Source: an uncultured Spiribacter sp.
GTDB taxonomy: Bacteria > Pseudomonadota > Gammaproteobacteria > Nitrococcales > Nitrococcaceae
Direction of reading: 5' to 3'
Assembly (NCBI GenBank): GCA_937884605.1
Contig: CALGDM010000005.1
Span: 124,001-188,000, forward strand
DNA: 64,000 nt
Position numbers and translations under genes: made by a program. Below, piece after piece: positions 40,372 through 49,651 of the stretch. Positions within the stretch are counted from its first letter, which is position 1; each line of letters opens with the position of its first letter. Below the pieces are notes generated by a model, which searched no databases, had not been told where the DNA came from, and worked only from the letters and a program-made list of their open reading frames with translations.

Positions 40372-42261
40372 ATGAACGAACCTGCTCCCTCCATCGACGC
40401 CGACCCGAACGGTCAATCCCCCCGCGAGCAGTCCGGCCATCCCCGTGCCGGCGAGGTCATGAGCGGGGCGGAGATGGTCGTCGAGGTCATGGCTCAGGAG
40501 GGGGTCGATACCATCTTCGGGTACAGCGGTGGCGCGATTCTGCCGACCTACGACGCGATCTTTCGCTACAACGAGCGGGAGCGGACCGAGCCCAGTCACG
40601 ATCCCATGCAGCTGGTGGTCCCCGCCAATGAGCAGGGCGCGGGCTTCATGGCCGCCGGTTATGCGCGCAGCACCGGCGATGTCGGTGTCTTTCTGGTGAC
40701 TTCGGGGCCGGGTGCCACCAACACCGTCACGCCGATCCGCGACTGCATGGCCGATTCGGTGCCGGTGGTGCTGATCACCGGGCAGGTCGCCCGCGCCGCC
40801 ATGGGGACTGACGCCTTCCAGGAGGCGCCGATCGTCAACATCATGGGCAACTGCGCCAAGCATGTGTTTCTGGTCACGCGTCCCGAGCGCCTCGAAGACA
40901 CCATTCGCACCGCGTTTGAAGTGGCGCGCTCCGGACGCCCCGGACCCGTGGTGGTCGATCTGCCAAAAGACGTCCAGAACTGGGTGGGCGAGTACAAGGG
41001 CAGTGGCCTGCTGGGCATCCGCGGCTATCGCCAGCGCATGGAATCGCTGCGCCAGACACCGCTCGCCGAGGCCAAGGCCCGGCAGTTTTTCGACATGCTC
41101 GAGCAGTCCCGCCGGCCACTGCTGTATGTCGGCGGCGGCGCCATCCACGGTGAGGGCAGCGAGGCCCTGACCGCCTTTGCCCACGAGTACGGGATCCCCA
41201 GTGTGAGTACCGTCATGGGCCTGGGCGCCATCGATTCCACCGATGATCTGCATCTGCACATGCTGGGAATGCACGGCACGGCCTACGCCAATTACGCCGT
41301 CGAGGATTGCGATTTCATCATCGCCGTGGGTTCGCGGTTTGACGATCGAGTGGCCGCCAAGGCAGAGCTGTTTGCCCCCAATGCCGAGAACATTGCGCAT
41401 ATCGATATCGACGCCGCCGAAATCGGCAAGGTCAAGCAGGTGACCTGGTCGCATATCGGCGAGGCTGGCAGCACCCTTCGGCAGCTTCTCGAATACGGTC
41501 GTGGCAGTGGTTTCGGGTGTGACTACGCCAGCTGGGGGCAGCACTGTCAGGGGCTTCGCGAGCGCCATCCGATGGATTTCAAGCCCGACGGCGAGTTCAT
41601 TCAGCCCCAGGCGGTCATGCGCTCGCTCAATCGCCTCACCGGCGGCAATGCGATTGTGAGTACCGGCGTGGGACAGCATCAGATGTGGGCGGCCCAGTAT
41701 CTGGATTTTCGCCGGCCGCGCCTGTGGATGACCTCCGGGTCCATGGGCACCATGGGCTTCGGTCTGCCGGCCGCCATTGGCGCTCAGTTTGCCAACCCGG
41801 ATGAGCTGGTCATCGACATTGACGGCGATGGCAGCCTGCGCATGAACCTCGGCGAGATGGAAACGGTGACCACCTACGGCCTGCCGGTAAAGATCCTGCT
41901 GCTCAACAATGCCGGCGACGGCATGGTGCGGCAGTGGCAGAAGCTCTACTTTGGCGATCGTTTCTCGGGCAGCGACAAGTCCCTGCATCGCAAGAACTTC
42001 ATCAAGGCGGCCGAGGCCGACGGCTTCGAATTTGCCCGCAACGTGTCGGATCCGGCGGAAATGGACGAGACGCTTGCGGCGTTCATCCAGTTTGATGGCC
42101 CCGCCTTTCTCGAGGTCAACGTCGACCCCGATGCCTCGGTGTATCCGATGGTCGGCCCCGGCATGGGCTACAAACAGATGGTGACCGGAGACTACATCCC
42201 GGCGCGCGAGATACCCGAGATCGGCCGGCATGGCCGGGTCGGTCCCAGCGAGTCATTCTGA
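40372..42261 (+). CDS. ilvB: Acetolactate synthase large (catalytic) subunit
   Basis: 629 residues, thiamine diphosphate enzyme, with about 30 extra N-terminal residues. Catalytic E87 lies in VPANEQGAGFMAAGYAR, and the TPP/Mg motif runs from GDGSLRMN to LLLNNAGDGMVRQWQ. It condenses pyruvate to acetolactate for valine and leucine, or pyruvate with ketobutyrate for isoleucine. The usual partner genes ilvN and ilvC do not follow; htpG does. It could be a biosynthetic enzyme with a distant small subunit or a subunit-independent form. Symbol given by similarity of the large subunit only. Confidence 0.83.
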   Translation: MNEPAPSIDADPNGQSPREQSGHPRAGEVMSGAEMVVEVMAQEGVDTIFGYSGGAILPTYDAIFRYNERERTEPSHDPMQLVVPANEQGAGFMAAGYARSTGDVGVFLVTSGPGATNTVTPIRDCMADSVPVVLITGQVARAAMGTDAFQEAPIVNIMGNCAKHVFLVTRPERLEDTIRTAFEVARSGRPGPVVVDLPKDVQNWVGEYKGSGLLGIRGYRQRMESLRQTPLAEAKARQFFDMLEQSRRPLLYVGGGAIHGEGSEALTAFAHEYGIPSVSTVMGLGAIDSTDDLHLHMLGMHGTAYANYAVEDCDFIIAVGSRFDDRVAAKAELFAPNAENIAHIDIDAAEIGKVKQVTWSHIGEAGSTLRQLLEYGRGSGFGCDYASWGQHCQGLRERHPMDFKPDGEFIQPQAVMRSLNRLTGGNAIVSTGVGQHQMWAAQYLDFRRPRLWMTSGSMGTMGFGLPAAIGAQFANPDELVIDIDGDGSLRMNLGEMETVTTYGLPVKILLLNNAGDGMVRQWQKLYFGDRFSGSDKSLHRKNFIKAAEADGFEFARNVSDPAEMDETLAAFIQFDGPAFLEVNVDPDASVYPMVGPGMGYKQMVTGDYIPAREIPEIGRHGRVGPSESF

Positions 42262-42266
42262 CGGCA

Positions 42267-42294
42267 TTGAAAACATGAAGGTCCAACCCCATAA
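42267..42294 (+). promoter_or_regulatory. Predicted sigma32 heat-shock promoter of htpG
   Basis: TTGAAA (42267-42272), a 14-base spacer and CCCCATAA (42287-42294) match the E. coli sigma32 consensus (CTTGAAA, 11-16 bases, CCCCATNT) closely. Transcription would start near 42301, about 27 bases before the htpG ATG at 42328. htpG is a known heat-shock gene, which supports the call. Confidence 0.8.
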
Positions 42295-42327
42295 CGCGGC
42301 GAGGTTTGGGACGAAACGGAAACAGGA

Positions 42328-44196
42328 ATGAGCAACAACGACGCACAAGCCGCGGAAACCCACGAATTTCAGGCCGAGGTCCGGCAGCTGCTGGACCTCA
42401 TGATCCACTCCCTCTACAGCAATCGCGAGATCTTCCTGCGCGAGCTTGTCTCCAACGCCGCCGATGCGGCGGACCGGCTGCGCTTCGAGGCGATTCAGGA
42501 TGAGTCCCTCCTTGAGGACGATCCCCAGCCACGGGTGAGCATTCAGGTGGATGCCGATGCGCGGACGCTGACCATCAGTGACAACGGCGTGGGCATGAAT
42601 CGCGAGGATGTCATCGACAACCTTGGCACCATCGCGCGCTCAGGCACGCGGCGCTTCCTGGACGCCATGACCGGTGACCAGAAACAGGACGCCCAGCTCA
42701 TCGGCCAGTTCGGTGTCGGCTTCTACTCGGCGTTCATCGTGGCCGACGAGGTCACCGTGCATACCCGCCGGGCCGGCGAGGCGGCCGATCAGGGCGTACT
42801 GTGGCGCTCTGACGGCAAGGGGGCTTTCACCCTCGAGGCGGCCCCGCGGGCGCGGCGCGGGACGGCGGTCACCCTGCATCTGGCCGAGGGTCAGGACGAG
42901 TTCCTTGAACGCCAGCGGCTGCGCCAGATCGTGCGTCGCTACTCGGATCACATCGCCCTGCCCATCGAGCTCGAGGACGAGCAGGGCGAGATGGAGACCG
43001 TCAATCAGGCCTCGGCGCTGTGGATGCGGCCCAAGTCGGAGATCAGCGATGAGGAGTATCGGCAGTTCTATCAGCAGCTGACCTACGATCCGGAGCCGCC
43101 ACTGGAGTGGCTGCACAACAAGGTCGAAGGCAATCAGTCCTACACCTCACTGCTCTACATTCCCGCCCAGCGCCCGTTTGATCTGTTTGAGGCGGACACC
43201 CAGCAGGGACTGCGTCTGTATGTCCGGCGCGTGTTCATCATGGAGGATCGCGAAAACCGCCTTTTGCCCCGCTATCTGCGGTTTGTGCGCGGCCTGGTGG
43301 ACTCGGATGATCTCCCGCTCAACGTTTCCCGCGAGCTGCTTCAGCACAACCGGCTGATCGACCGGATTCGCAGCGCCTCGGTCAAGCGCGTCCTCGACAG
43401 CCTCGAGCGCATGGCCCGAGACGATGCCGATCGCTATGCCCGGTTCTGGGCGTCCTTTGGCACCGTGCTCAAGGAAGGGCCGGTGGAAGACCCGGGCAAT
43501 GCCGAGAAGGTCGCTGGACTGCTGCGCTTTGATTCGACGCACGGCGATGGGGGGCAGACGGTCTCGCTGGCGGATTATCTTGGCCGTCGCCACGAGGGTC
43601 AGAGCGCTGTCTATTACCTGACTGGCGAGAGTCTGGCGGCGGTGCGCAACAGCCCCCACCTGGAGATCTTCCGTCAGCGCGACATCGAAGTGCTGTTGTT
43701 GGCCGAGCCCATCGACGAGTGGCTGGTCGCGCATCTGAGTGAATACGATGGTGTCCCGCTGCAGAGCGTTGCCAAGGGTGATCTCGACCTGGACGGGATG
43801 GGTGATAACCCCGAGGAAAAACCCGAAAAGCCCGAGACCAGCGAGCCCGTTGAGGCACTGATCGGGCGGATCCACGACGCGCTGGGTGATCAGGTCTCGG
43901 CGGTGCGTGCCAGCAGCCGGCTGACGGATTCGCCGGCCTGCATCGTGGTGGGCGACGACGAGTTCGGTCTGAACATGCAGCGTATGCTCAAGGCGGCCGG
44001 TCATGAACTGCCGCAGCAAAAGCCGGTGCTCGAAATCAATCCGCAGCACTCGATTATCGAGCGCCTGGCGGCGAGCGATGACGCACCGATCGATGAGTGG
44101 GCCACGCTGCTGCTCGAACAGTCGGTGCTCATGGACGGCGGTCGGCTTGATGATCCAGCCGGTTTTGTCCGACGCATGAACCGGCTGCTCGACTGA
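42328..44196 (+). CDS. htpG: Hsp90-family chaperone HtpG
   Basis: 622 residues, E. coli-like length. The GHKL ATPase domain shows NAADAADRLRFEA, DNGVGMNREDVIDNLG and GQFGVGFYSAF; the middle domain carries the conserved NVSRELLQHN segment with the catalytic arginine; a dimerisation domain ends the protein. It shares one base with minC (TGATG), so the Min genes probably ride on the same heat-shock transcript. AGGA abuts the ATG and a GGAA lies further upstream, so initiation is of ordinary strength. Confidence 0.97.
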   Translation: MSNNDAQAAETHEFQAEVRQLLDLMIHSLYSNREIFLRELVSNAADAADRLRFEAIQDESLLEDDPQPRVSIQVDADARTLTISDNGVGMNREDVIDNLGTIARSGTRRFLDAMTGDQKQDAQLIGQFGVGFYSAFIVADEVTVHTRRAGEAADQGVLWRSDGKGAFTLEAAPRARRGTAVTLHLAEGQDEFLERQRLRQIVRRYSDHIALPIELEDEQGEMETVNQASALWMRPKSEISDEEYRQFYQQLTYDPEPPLEWLHNKVEGNQSYTSLLYIPAQRPFDLFEADTQQGLRLYVRRVFIMEDRENRLLPRYLRFVRGLVDSDDLPLNVSRELLQHNRLIDRIRSASVKRVLDSLERMARDDADRYARFWASFGTVLKEGPVEDPGNAEKVAGLLRFDSTHGDGGQTVSLADYLGRRHEGQSAVYYLTGESLAAVRNSPHLEIFRQRDIEVLLLAEPIDEWLVAHLSEYDGVPLQSVAKGDLDLDGMGDNPEEKPEKPETSEPVEALIGRIHDALGDQVSAVRASSRLTDSPACIVVGDDEFGLNMQRMLKAAGHELPQQKPVLEINPQHSIIERLAASDDAPIDEWATLLLEQSVLMDGGRLDDPAGFVRRMNRLLD

Positions 44197-44897
44197 TGGC
44201 GGTCAACGCGTCGGCCGGCGCGGCCTTCGAACTCAAGGGCCGAATGGCGCCGTTCACGGTCCTCCAGGTTGGGACCGCCGAGATCGATGCCGTTCTGGGT
44301 CAGCTTGACGCCCGGCTGGCCCAGGCGCCGGATTTTTTCGCCGGCATGCCCCTGGTGGTCGCACCGGCCGAGGGGGTGAGCCTTGATGGCGCCACCCTCG
44401 AGGCATTGGTCGGTGGGCTGCGCGAGCGCGCGCTGCTGCCGGTGGCCGCCTCGGGGCTGCCGGCCGAGACGGCTGCGGTGGCAGGGCTTGGGCTGATCCG
44501 CAATCTCGAGGCTAGCCGCTCGGGATCCGGCGAATCCGGGCGCCGCGATACGCCGGCCAGGGCTGCGCCCGGCGCGGCCCGTGTCGTGACTCAGCCGGTG
44601 CGCTCCGGGCAGCAGGTGTATGCGCGCGGCGGCGATCTGGTGGTGACCGCGCCGGTGAGTGCCGGTGCCGAGTTGATGGCCGACGGCCATATCCATGTCT
44701 ATGACACCCTGCGTGGTCGGGCACTGGCCGGTGTGCAGGGTGACGAGAATGCGCGTATCTTCTGCCAATCGCTCAAGGCCGAGCTGATCGCCATCGCCGG
44801 GCAGTATCGGCTGAGCGATCAGATTGATGCCGGGCTGCGTGACGCACCGGCAATGGCCTGGCTGCGTGACGGCGAGCTGGAACTCAACGCGCTCTGA
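44196..44897 (+). CDS. minC: Septum site-determining protein MinC
   Basis: 233 residues: N-terminal FtsZ-inhibiting domain (about 8-100), a Ser/Arg/Pro-rich linker, and a C-terminal beta-helix (RSGQQVYARGGDLVVTAPVSAGAELMADGHIHVYDTLRGRALAG) that binds MinD and FtsZ. It blocks division at the poles. It overlaps htpG by one base and precedes minD by 16. Confidence 0.94.
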   Translation: MAVNASAGAAFELKGRMAPFTVLQVGTAEIDAVLGQLDARLAQAPDFFAGMPLVVAPAEGVSLDGATLEALVGGLRERALLPVAASGLPAETAAVAGLGLIRNLEASRSGSGESGRRDTPARAAPGAARVVTQPVRSGQQVYARGGDLVVTAPVSAGAELMADGHIHVYDTLRGRALAGVQGDENARIFCQSLKAELIAIAGQYRLSDQIDAGLRDAPAMAWLRDGELELNAL

Positions 44898-44913
44898 CAA
44901 TCAGGAGGTGAAT

Positions 44914-45720
44914 GTGGCGCGAATCGTGGTTGTGACATCCGGCAAGGGGGGCGTTGGCAAAACGACCACCAGTGCTGCATTTGGGGCGGGTCTGGCTCGC
45001 GCGGGCTATCGCACCGTCGTGGTCGACTTTGATGTCGGGCTGCGCAATCTCGACCTCATCATGGGTTGCGAGCGGCGTGTGGTCTATGACTTTGTCAACG
45101 TCATCAATGGCGAAGCCAATCTCAATCAGGCGCTGATTCGGGACAAACGTGTCGACGGCCTCGAAATCCTCCCGGCCTCGCAGACCCGCGACAAGGACGC
45201 GCTCACCTTCGAAGGCGTCCAGTCGGTCCTCGAAACACTGGCGAGCACCCATGACTACGTGATCTGCGACTCGCCGGCAGGGATCGAGCGCGGTGCGCAC
45301 CTGGCGATGTACTTTGCCGATGACGCGCTGGTGGTGACCAATCCCGAGGTCTCCTCGGTTCGGGACTCCGATCGGGTGCTGGGACTGCTCTCCAGCAAGA
45401 CCCGGCGTGCCGAGCAGGGCGACGAGCCGGTCAAGGAGCACCTGGTGGTGACCCGTTACGCGGCGGCCCGGGTGGGTAAGGGCGAGATGCTGAGCATCGA
45501 GGACATCTGCGAGATCCTCTCGATTGACCTGCTTGGCGTGGTGCCCGAGTCCACCGCGGTGCTCAACGCCTCGAACGCCGGCGTACCGGTGATTATGGAG
45601 GACAAGACCGACGCCGGTCAGGCCTACGATGATATTGTTTCGCGCTATCTGGGCGAGGCGCGTGATCATCGGTTTCTGACCGAGAAAAAGGGACTGTTCG
45701 GCCGGCTGTTCAAGGGCTAG
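44914..45720 (+). CDS. minD: Septum site-determining protein MinD
   Basis: 268 residues, deviant Walker A ATPase (SGKGGVGKTT near the N-terminus; DFDVGLRNLD; CDSPAGIE). The C-terminal amphipathic tail KKGLFGRLFKG is the membrane-targeting sequence. The start is GTG at 44914, with a perfect AGGAGG five bases upstream, which decides it over the in-frame GTG at 44908. It recruits MinC and oscillates under MinE control. Confidence 0.97.
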   Translation: MARIVVVTSGKGGVGKTTTSAAFGAGLARAGYRTVVVDFDVGLRNLDLIMGCERRVVYDFVNVINGEANLNQALIRDKRVDGLEILPASQTRDKDALTFEGVQSVLETLASTHDYVICDSPAGIERGAHLAMYFADDALVVTNPEVSSVRDSDRVLGLLSSKTRRAEQGDEPVKEHLVVTRYAAARVGKGEMLSIEDICEILSIDLLGVVPESTAVLNASNAGVPVIMEDKTDAGQAYDDIVSRYLGEARDHRFLTEKKGLFGRLFKG

Positions 45721-45724
45721 CGCA

Positions 45725-45979
45725 ATGGCTTTTCTGGATTATTTCCGTTCGGAGAAAAAACGCAGCGCGTCACTGGCGAAGGAGCGACTGCAGGTAATCG
45801 TCGCACGCGAGCGCGGTAACCGCGGTGGCCCGGATTATCTGCCGGCGCTGCAGCAGGAAATCCTGCAGGTCATCCGGCGCTATATCGAGGTCGACGATGA
45901 TGCGGTGCGCATTGAGGTTGACCGCGAGGGCGACTGCGAGGTGCTCGAGCTGAACGTCACACTGCCCGACAGCGATTAG
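45725..45979 (+). CDS. minE: Cell division topological specificity factor MinE
   Basis: 84 residues, usual length (88 in E. coli). The N-terminal part holds the anti-MinCD helix (AKERLQVIVARERG) and the C-terminal part the dimerisation domain. It starts four bases after minD. Its stop codon overlaps the 3' end of mltD on the opposite strand by four bases. Confidence 0.96.
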   Translation: MAFLDYFRSEKKRSASLAKERLQVIVARERGNRGGPDYLPALQQEILQVIRRYIEVDDDAVRIEVDREGDCEVLELNVTLPDSD

Positions 45980-47610
45980 TCGCTCTGGGCGGTTACGTCG
46001 ACACGCATCCTCAGTGACTGCCCCGGCTGCAGGTAGGTATTGGCGGATAGATCGTTCCAGCGCTGCAGATCGCCGATGCTGACGTTGAACTGCCGGGCAA
46101 TCCGATACAGCGAGTCCCCCTCGCGGACCGAGTAGGTGACCGACTGCAGCCGGTCCGTGGATGCAATCCCGGGGCGTACGCTTCGGCCCGGTTGCGAGTC
46201 GTCGCTCCCTTGCTGCGTCCAGACCACCAACTGCTCGCCAACACCCAGGGTGTCGCCGGGGGCCATGCCGTTCCAGCGTGCCAGCGAACGGACACCAATC
46301 CCGAAACGCTGGGCGATGGACCAGAAGCTGTCTCCGGAGCGCACGGTGTAGAGCCGACGCTCACCGTCATCGCGCTGACGGTTGCGGGTCCGCTCCTGCC
46401 GGGCGTCGGCGGTCATTGCGTACTCGCCGCTGGGTCGGCTGGCGATGGGGACGAGTAGGTGATCGCCGGCACGGATTGTGTTGCTGTCGAGGTCATTGGC
46501 GGAGCGCAGCGAGTCGACCGTGATGTGGTACTGCTCGGCGATCCCGCCGAGGGTTTCACCGCGGGCGATCGGGTGGCGTTGCCAGCGCATCCAGGCGCTG
46601 TCGGCCTGTTCGGCGAGCCCGGCGCGAAAAGCCTGGGCGCGATCCCGGGGCAGCAGCAGCCGATGGGGCCCGGTGGGGGGCGTAGCCCAGCGGTTATAGC
46701 CGGGGTTCAGGCGATAGAGCGTCTCCATGTCAATGCCGGCCAGATCAGCGGCCAGGGCCAGATCAATCTGGCGATCGAGCTCGATCTGTTCTACCGCCGG
46801 TCGGTTGGCAATGGGCTCGAGCTCGATGCCGTGTCTTTCGGGATTGGCCACCAGCTCGCTGATGGCGAGCAGCCGGGGCACGTAGTTCATGGTTTCCTGG
46901 GGCAGGTCCAGAGACCAGTAATCCGTCGGCCGGCCGGCCTGGCGATTGCGCCTGATCGCTCGCTGAACGGTGCCCTCGCCCGCGTTGTAGGCGGCAATGG
47001 CCAGCAGCCAGTCGCCATCGAACATTTCGCCCAGATAGCTCAGGTAGTTCACGGCCGCATCGGTGGCCGCCAGCACGTCGCGCCGCCCGTCGTACCACCA
47101 GTTCTGTTCGAGTCCGTAATGCCGCCCCGTGGCCGGGACGAACTGCCATATCCCGGCGGCCCGGCCGTGCGAATAGGCAAACGGCCGGAAAGCACTTTCG
47201 ACGATCGGCAGCAGCGCCAGCTCCAGCGGGATGTCGCGGGCCTCGAGGGTTTCGACGATGGGGTAGAGATAAGGCTGCGCGCGCCGCGACACCCGCAGCC
47301 AGTAATCGCCGTACGACACGTAGTCATTAAACTGACGCTCCACCCGTGGATTGTCATGGCCGGGTATGGCGTAGCCGCGCCGGATCCGTTCCCAGAGGTT
47401 GTCAGGGGCGGCGGAATCGTCTGCTGCCTGGGAGCGGTCGCGGGTCTCGGTGGCCCGGCGGCTGGCCGTTGCCGGCGGTGTTGATGCCGATGCCCGTGTG
47501 TCGGAAGCCGAGGGGGCGCCGCCCCCTGTGGGGTTGCCTTGGGGCGGAACACTGGCGCAACCGGCCAGAACGAGGGCCGCGGCGAGCGGCAGCACCAGGG
47601 AGCGATTCAC
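45976..47610 (-). CDS. mltD: Membrane-bound lytic murein transglycosylase D
   Basis: 544 residues. Lipobox LAGC puts the lipidated cysteine at 18. After a Ser/Thr/Ala-rich linker comes the SLT domain with catalytic E138 (LLPIVESAFRP) and IAAYNAGEGTV. Three LysM domains follow, near residues 350-400, 424-470 and 490-540. MltD cleaves peptidoglycan glycan strands with 1,6-anhydro products at the outer membrane. It sits 11 bases downstream of gloB on the same strand, an order (gloB-mltD) shared with E. coli. Confidence 0.94.
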   Translation of the reverse strand: MNRSLVLPLAAALVLAGCASVPPQGNPTGGGAPSASDTRASASTPPATASRRATETRDRSQAADDSAAPDNLWERIRRGYAIPGHDNPRVERQFNDYVSYGDYWLRVSRRAQPYLYPIVETLEARDIPLELALLPIVESAFRPFAYSHGRAAGIWQFVPATGRHYGLEQNWWYDGRRDVLAATDAAVNYLSYLGEMFDGDWLLAIAAYNAGEGTVQRAIRRNRQAGRPTDYWSLDLPQETMNYVPRLLAISELVANPERHGIELEPIANRPAVEQIELDRQIDLALAADLAGIDMETLYRLNPGYNRWATPPTGPHRLLLPRDRAQAFRAGLAEQADSAWMRWQRHPIARGETLGGIAEQYHITVDSLRSANDLDSNTIRAGDHLLVPIASRPSGEYAMTADARQERTRNRQRDDGERRLYTVRSGDSFWSIAQRFGIGVRSLARWNGMAPGDTLGVGEQLVVWTQQGSDDSQPGRSVRPGIASTDRLQSVTYSVREGDSLYRIARQFNVSIGDLQRWNDLSANTYLQPGQSLRMRVDVTAQSD

Positions 47611-47621
47611 GGAATTATTCC

Positions 47622-48389
47622 TCAGAAATGGTCTTTCCAGTCGCGGAGGATGGCAAAGACGTCCGCCGGGCCTTCCGGGGTCCGTCCTGCATGCTCGCCG
47701 GCCTGCCTGCGCACGGCATCACTGTCCCAGCGCAGGAACGGATTGGTTTCACGTTCCTCACCGATGGTCGACGGCAGGGTGATGGCTCCGCGCTGGCGTT
47801 GCTCGCGTACGCTCTCGACCCGTGCCTGCAGGGCGGTGTTTTCGGGCTCCACGGCCTGGGCAAATGCCAGATTGGCCTGAGTGTACTCGTGGCCGCAGTA
47901 GACCCGAGTGGTCGGCGGCAGTGCCCGCAGTTCGGCAAGATAACCCTGCATGGGGGCCGGCGTCCCCTCGAACATGCGTCCGCACCCACCAGCAAAAAGG
48001 GCATCCCCGGCAAACAGGTTGCCGTCGCCCAGATAGGCAATGTGATCGAGGGTATGACCGGGGACGGCCATCACCTCGAACTCCACGCCCAGCCCGCCCG
48101 GCGTAATCCGGTCGCCGTGTTCCAGCGGCTCGGTCAGGTGCGGGATATCGCTATTCGCCGGTCCGTAAACGGGAATCGCGTCATTGTGGAGGCCCGCGAT
48201 GCCGGCAACATGGTCGCCATGGTGGTGGGTGACGAGAATGGCGCTCAGCGTCAGGCCCAGGCTTTCCAGGGCGCGGGCTACCGGTTCTGCCTCGCCCGGA
48301 TCGACCACCACCGCAGCCGTTGACTGCGAGTGATGGATGAGCCACGTATAATTGTCGCTGAGGACCGGGATTGGTGTAATTTCAAGCAT
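47622..48389 (-). CDS. gloB: Hydroxyacylglutathione hydrolase (glyoxalase II)
   Basis: 255 residues, metallo-beta-lactamase fold. THHHGDH at 54-60 supplies metal ligands, with further histidines in VPGHTLDH and GHEYT. It hydrolyses S-lactoylglutathione to lactate in methylglyoxal detoxification. The C-terminal glutathione-binding part (NPFLRWD) is intact. It is divergent from the methyltransferase gene with 70 bases between the starts. Confidence 0.95.
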   Translation of the reverse strand: MLEITPIPVLSDNYTWLIHHSQSTAAVVVDPGEAEPVARALESLGLTLSAILVTHHHGDHVAGIAGLHNDAIPVYGPANSDIPHLTEPLEHGDRITPGGLGVEFEVMAVPGHTLDHIAYLGDGNLFAGDALFAGGCGRMFEGTPAPMQGYLAELRALPPTTRVYCGHEYTQANLAFAQAVEPENTALQARVESVREQRQRGAITLPSTIGEERETNPFLRWDSDAVRRQAGEHAGRTPEGPADVFAILRDWKDHF

Positions 48390-48459
48390 CGCCGCATGCT
48401 ACCCCGACCGATCGGTCGCCTCAATTGCCCATCCAGACATCAACGGGGAGGAGTCATCA

Positions 48460-49218
48460 ATGCGTGCGCTGCATGAGTGGTTTGCCACCCCAACCGGGCA
48501 CGACCTGGCCGAGCGTGAATCCCGCCTGCTGACCCGACGCCTGGCCGGACTCTACGCCCGCCGGGTCCTGCAGGTCGGCGCCTATGGCCAGGGTCACAGT
48601 CCGGCTGTGTTCGGCAACGTCCGCCAGTGGGTGGTGGATGACTGGTCCGGCGGGCCAATTGACCTCGAGGCCGACAGTCGGGTCCTGCCCCTGACGTCCA
48701 GCAGCGTCGATGTGGTGGTGCTGATCCACCAGCTCGAATTTACCGCCGCGCCCCATCAGGTGATCCGCGAGGCGGCCCGAGTGCTCGCGCCCGAGGGGCA
48801 TCTGCTGGTTATGGGCTTCAATCCTCATAGCCTCTGGGGGCTGCGTCGTATCCTCACAACGGGATCCGGGACACCGCCCTGGTCGGGCCGGTATCTGTCG
48901 CCGCGTCGTGTCGCCGACTGGATGCAGCTGCTGGGGATGGTGCCAAGACAGCCTGAGGGGCTGGCGGCGCTGCCGCCGCCGCTGCGGCGCTGGTGGCAGC
49001 AGCGTGGCACTCAGGTGCACCGCGGGCGCGAGTCCCTGGGGCCGGGGCTGAGCTGGATCGGCGGAGTCAATCTGGTCATTGGCCAGAAGCGCGTGAACGG
49101 CGTGGCCAATCCGCCGCAGCAACGGCGGCGGCGATTCGAAATCATCCCCGGCGGGCTGACTCAAGCCGGCGCCGGGGCCACCCGCAGTCAAAGGGAGAGC
49201 TGGCATGACGCCGGTTGA
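48460..49218 (+). CDS. SAM-dependent methyltransferase (YafS-like)
   Basis: 252 residues, class I methyltransferase fold: [11 protein letters not shown] is a weak SAM-binding loop, then [40 protein letters not shown], typical of Methyltransf_11 proteins. The location between gloB and rnhA-dnaQ is that of E. coli yafS, of unknown substrate. A purine-rich GGGGAGGAG about six bases before the ATG at 48460 fixes the start. It overlaps rnhA by 14 bases. Confidence 0.8.
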   Translation: MRALHEWFATPTGHDLAERESRLLTRRLAGLYARRVLQVGAYGQGHSPAVFGNVRQWVVDDWSGGPIDLEADSRVLPLTSSSVDVVVLIHQLEFTAAPHQVIREAARVLAPEGHLLVMGFNPHSLWGLRRILTTGSGTPPWSGRYLSPRRVADWMQLLGMVPRQPEGLAALPPPLRRWWQQRGTQVHRGRESLGPGLSWIGGVNLVIGQKRVNGVANPPQQRRRRFEIIPGGLTQAGAGATRSQRESWHDAG

Positions 49219-49651
49219 GATTTATACGGACGGCGCCTGCCGGGGCAATCCCGGGCCCGGGGGCTGGGGCGTTCTGATGCGCTATGAAGGGGTCGAGAAA
49301 ACCCTGCATGGCGGTGAGGCACAGACCACCAACAACCGGATGGAGCTGATGGCCGCCATTCAGGCGCTGGAGGCGCTGAGTCGGCCCTGCTCGGTGGATC
49401 TGACCACCGATTCGCAGTATGTGCGCAAGGGCATCACCGAGTGGATGGCGGCATGGAAGCGGCGTGGCTGGAAGACGGCGAGCCGCCAGCCGGTCAAGAA
49501 CCGCGACCTCTGGGAGCGTCTTGATACGCTTTCCCAGCGTCATGAGATACGCTGGCATTGGGTGCGTGGCCATACTGGCCACGATGGCAATGAGCGTGTG
49601 GACGATCTTGCCAACCGCGGGATCGACGAGCTGGAAGGGGCAGGCAGCTGA
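49205..49651 (+). CDS. rnhA: Ribonuclease HI
   Basis: 148 residues, usual length. The acidic catalytic residues are visible in [29 protein letters not shown] and ERVDDLAN. It degrades the RNA strand of RNA-DNA hybrids. It shares one base with dnaQ (TGATG), the classic adjacent pair, though here both genes read in the same direction rather than divergently as in E. coli. Confidence 0.97.
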   Translation: MTPVEIYTDGACRGNPGPGGWGVLMRYEGVEKTLHGGEAQTTNNRMELMAAIQALEALSRPCSVDLTTDSQYVRKGITEWMAAWKRRGWKTASRQPVKNRDLWERLDTLSQRHEIRWHWVRGHTGHDGNERVDDLANRGIDELEGAGS

